7,744 nt of DNA, taken from the NCBI GenBank assembly GCA_003512365.1, contig DORI01000018.1:5573-13316 (forward strand). The letters are read 5' to 3'. The position numbers were made by a program, and so were the translations under genes. Of this stretch, positions 5,776-7,744 are shown in pieces. Position 1 is the first letter of the stretch, and each line of letters begins with the position of its first letter. A model generated the notes under the pieces. It did not search any database and had not been told where the DNA came from. It saw only the letters and a list, made by a program, of their open reading frames with translations. The stretch comes from Crocinitomicaceae bacterium. Its GTDB lineage: Bacteria; Bacteroidota; Bacteroidia; Flavobacteriales_D; Crocinitomicaceae.

Positions 5776-6351
5776 ATGTTAAATGTTGTGTTATTTGGAC
5801 CTCCAGGAGCGGGAAAAGGAACTCAATCCGAGCGTTTAATAGAAAAATATGATTTGGTGCATCTTTCCACAGGTGATATTTTTCGTTCAAACATTAAAGG
5901 AGAAACTGAATTAGGTAAATTGGCCAAAAGTTACATGGATAAAGGTCAATTGGTCCCTGATTCTGTTACAATCGACATGCTGCGTTCAGAGGTTTTGAAA
6001 TATTCTAATCCTAAAGGATTTATTTTTGATGGATTTCCGCGCACCAATGCACAGGCGAACGCTTTGGATGAGTTTTTAAGTACTCAAAACACAGCGATTA
6101 CCTTGATGCTAGCTCTAGAAGTAGAAGAAGAAGAGCTGAAAACACGATTGTTGAAACGTGCAGAAGTTAGCGGAAGAGCCGATGACGCAGATCCTGCCAT
6201 TATTGAAAATAGAATTCGAGTTTACAATAACGAAACAGCTCCTGTTAAAGATTACTATTTGCAACAAGGTAAATTCATATCCATTGACGGAATAGGTTCT
6301 ATCGATGATATCACCACACGACTTTTCTCAGCTATCGATTCGAGAAACTAA
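5776..6351 (+). CDS. adk: Adenylate kinase, short form
   Basis: This cytoplasmic kinase interconverts AMP + ATP and 2 ADP. Its 191 residues correspond to the short class with a small LID rather than the zinc-finger or extended LID. Seen in order are the P-loop GPPGAGKGTQ (8-17), the AMP-binding segment LSTGDIFRS (30-38), DGFPRT (85-90) and the short lid region KRAEVSGRADD (127-137), with conserved arginines at 128 and 134. The NRIRVYNNETAPVKDYY segment follows. Its ATG comes one base after the hpt stop (TAATATG), and no ribosome-binding site is visible, so translation is probably coupled to hpt. Adk converts the AMP made by de novo synthesis and salvage, which fits its position in the operon. 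Confidence 0.97.
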   Translation: MLNVVLFGPPGAGKGTQSERLIEKYDLVHLSTGDIFRSNIKGETELGKLAKSYMDKGQLVPDSVTIDMLRSEVLKYSNPKGFIFDGFPRTNAQANALDEFLSTQNTAITLMLALEVEEEELKTRLLKRAEVSGRADDADPAIIENRIRVYNNETAPVKDYYLQQGKFISIDGIGSIDDITTRLFSAIDSRN

Positions 6352-6355
6352 AAAG

Positions 6356-6361
6356 AAAGGA
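6356..6361 (+). promoter_or_regulatory. Shine-Dalgarno-like AAAGGA before obgE
   Basis: AAAGGA lies 10 bases before the obgE ATG, in the 20-base gap after adk. It is the only clear Shine-Dalgarno-like site I see at a start codon in the window. It occurs at an internal operon gene that is not tightly coupled to the one before it. Confidence 0.5.
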
Positions 6362-6371
6362 TAAACTATTT

Positions 6372-7373
6372 ATGGCCTCAGACAATTTTGTCGATTATGT
6401 AAAAATACATTGTACATCTGGAAATGGTGGAGGTGGCTCTACTCACTTTCGAAGAGAAAAATACATTCCAAAAGGAGGGCCAGACGGTGGTGATGGAGGT
6501 AGGGGAGGTCATGTTATTATTCGTGGTAATAAACAATTGTGGACACTCCTTCACTTGAAATTTCAAAAGCACATTAAAGCGGGCCACGGAGCACATGGAA
6601 GTGGTAATTTAAAAACGGGTTCACAGGGTGATGATACATATATCGAAGTTCCACTTGGAACACTCGCAAAGGATGGAGAAACTGGGGAGCTACTTTTTGA
6701 AATTACGGAAGACGGTGAAGAAAAAATTATTCAAAGAGGAGGGAGAGGAGGCCTAGGTAATAATCATTTTAAATCGGCAACAAATCAGACACCGCGATAT
6801 GCTCAGCCAGGAGAATCAGGAGAAGAAGGATGGAAAATCCTCGAACTAAAATTGCTTGCAGATGTTGGTTTAGTAGGATTCCCAAATGCCGGTAAAAGTA
6901 CTTTGTTATCTGTTATTTCTGCTGCGAAACCTGAAATTGGAGATTATCCGTTTACTACCCTAAGACCAAATTTGGGAATGGTTTCCTACCGTGATCATCG
7001 TTCATTCGTTATGGCGGATATTCCAGGGATTATTGAAGGAGCTCACGCAGGTAAAGGACTTGGGTTGCGCTTTTTACGACATATTGAACGTAATTCTTTG
7101 TTACTCTTTATGATTCCCGCTGATGCCGACAATATTGCTAAGGAATATAAAATCTTGTTAAACGAATTAAAACTCTATAATCCTGAACTTTTACATAAAG
7201 AACGCGTTTTGGCAATTACCAAATCGGATATGCTCGATGAAGAACTCATACAATCTTTAAAAAAGGAAATTCCAAAAATACCTTATGTTTTCATTTCCTC
7301 AGTAGCTCAAATGGGTCTGGTTGAATTGAAAGATTTAATCTGGAAACATCTCAATTCAGATGGAATGGCTTGA
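6372..7373 (+). CDS. obgE: Obg-family GTPase (ObgE/CgtA)
   Basis: This essential GTPase binds the 50S ribosomal subunit, is known to respond to GTP/GDP and ppGpp, and is linked to ribosome assembly and cell-cycle control. It is 333 residues long. The glycine-rich Obg fold occupies about residues 4-160 (FRREKYIPKGGPDGGDGGRG is diagnostic). The G domain follows, with G1 GFPNAGKST (169-177), switch I YPFTT, G3 DIPG (216-219), G4 TKSD (283-286) and G5 SSVA (309-312). The G4 box has Thr in place of the usual Asn of NKxD; T/SKxD forms are, as I recall, common in Bacteroidota Obg. The protein ends just after the G domain, without the C-terminal OCT domain or the acidic tail of the E. coli protein. 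It follows adk by 20 bases, has an AAAGGA ribosome site, and its last 14 bases overlap the next gene. Confidence 0.97.
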   Translation: MASDNFVDYVKIHCTSGNGGGGSTHFRREKYIPKGGPDGGDGGRGGHVIIRGNKQLWTLLHLKFQKHIKAGHGAHGSGNLKTGSQGDDTYIEVPLGTLAKDGETGELLFEITEDGEEKIIQRGGRGGLGNNHFKSATNQTPRYAQPGESGEEGWKILELKLLADVGLVGFPNAGKSTLLSVISAAKPEIGDYPFTTLRPNLGMVSYRDHRSFVMADIPGIIEGAHAGKGLGLRFLRHIERNSLLLFMIPADADNIAKEYKILLNELKLYNPELLHKERVLAITKSDMLDEELIQSLKKEIPKIPYVFISSVAQMGLVELKDLIWKHLNSDGMA

Positions 7374-7744
7374 AAAAATTGACCAAGAAATTGTCCTGTT
7401 TATTAACGGACTTAACCATCCTTTTCTCGATGAAATTATGTGGTTATTAAGTGATAAATATGCGCTCATTCCCTTTTATATTTTTCTACTTTATTTGATA
7501 AGTAAACGTTATTCAACCAAATTTGCGTTTCAATTTCTAATAATCGCTGCTTTAACAATTTTGGTTGTAGATCAACTTAGTGTTTATGCGTTTAAAGAAG
7601 TTTTTCAGCGATACAGACCTTCTCATCATGCTGAGTTAAAGCATCAGCTACATTTTTACACTTCATCGAATGGGGATCAGTATTTTGGTGGGAAATACGG
7701 ATTTGTATCCTCACATGCGGCAAATATGATGGTATTGGTTACCT
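7360..7744 (+). CDS. PAP2-family membrane phosphatase (3'-truncated by window edge)
   Basis: The frame starts with ATG inside the end of obgE (14-base overlap, +1 frame relative to it) and is open to the last base, giving 128 residues. It begins MEWLEKIDQEIVLFINGLNH, a typical start of undecaprenyl-diphosphatase-like PAP2 proteins of Bacteroidota, and has hydrophobic helices at about residues 35-48 and 57-72. Phosphatase motif 1 is KEVFQRYRP (79-87, Lys79 and Arg86 conserved) and motif 2 is GFVSSHAAN (114-122), a variant of PSGH with the catalytic-loop His119. Motif 3 lies beyond the edge. The family removes phosphate from membrane lipids such as undecaprenyl diphosphate, phosphatidate or lipid A; the substrate here is unknown. 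The overlap suggests translational coupling with obgE. The start was chosen because the next in-window ATG (7366) is in the obgE frame. Confidence 0.9.
   Translation, partial: MEWLEKIDQEIVLFINGLNHPFLDEIMWLLSDKYALIPFYIFLLYLISKRYSTKFAFQFLIIAALTILVVDQLSVYAFKEVFQRYRPSHHAELKHQLHFYTSSNGDQYFGGKYGFVSSHAANMMVLVT

Noticed and set aside
6378..6596. Open frame of 72 codons on the - strand inside obgE
   Set aside because: It is antisense to the glycine-rich Obg domain, with no promoter box or start context and no family resemblance.
1..7744. Mobile element, CRISPR array, toxin-antitoxin, phage or defence genes
   Set aside because: Every gene is a recognisable chromosomal housekeeping or pigment gene. 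I saw no repeats flanking any segment, no transposase or integrase, no tRNA and no direct-repeat array.

Overview
The window is an ordinary chromosomal stretch of a member of the Bacteroidota, most likely an AT-rich, carotenoid-bearing Flavobacteriales. The evidence is the set of protein flavours (short adenylate kinase, Obg GTPase without a C-terminal extension, CrtD-like desaturase), promoter boxes of the Bacteroidota form TAnnTTTG, and the near absence of Shine-Dalgarno sequences. I see no phage, IS element, CRISPR array, tRNA or rRNA.

Layout: (1) 1-1365, +: the 3' part of an APC-superfamily amino acid permease, cut by the left edge. (2) 1383-1961, -: GmhA, making the heptose precursor of LPS. 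(3) 2030-2302, -: an HU-type nucleoid protein with its own promoter and terminator. (4) 2541-4007, +: a CrtI-family carotenoid desaturase, best read as CrtD, overlapping tail-to-tail with (5) 3999-5141, -: PurK of de novo purine synthesis. (6) 5232-7744, +: a tight operon hpt-adk-obgE-PAP2 phosphatase, the last gene cut by the right edge. No gene-free stretch exceeds 300 bases; the longest, 2303-2540, holds the divergent HU and crtD promoters.

How the genes fit together: PurK (de novo purine synthesis) and Hpt (purine salvage) are divergently transcribed from a 90-bp region holding two back-to-back promoters and a nested inverted repeat. Adk then balances the adenine nucleotides, and ObgE is a guanine-nucleotide-responsive ribosome assembly GTPase. 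The right third is therefore a purine/nucleotide module with a membrane lipid phosphatase at its end.

There is no undescribed multi-gene system here. The parts worth a second look are regulatory. Four genes (gmhA, crtD, purK, hpt) have a TAnnTTTG box ending only 4-9 nt before the start codon, implying leaderless or nearly leaderless mRNAs, and this also corrects the start sites of crtD and purK. The other is the dyad between purK and hpt.
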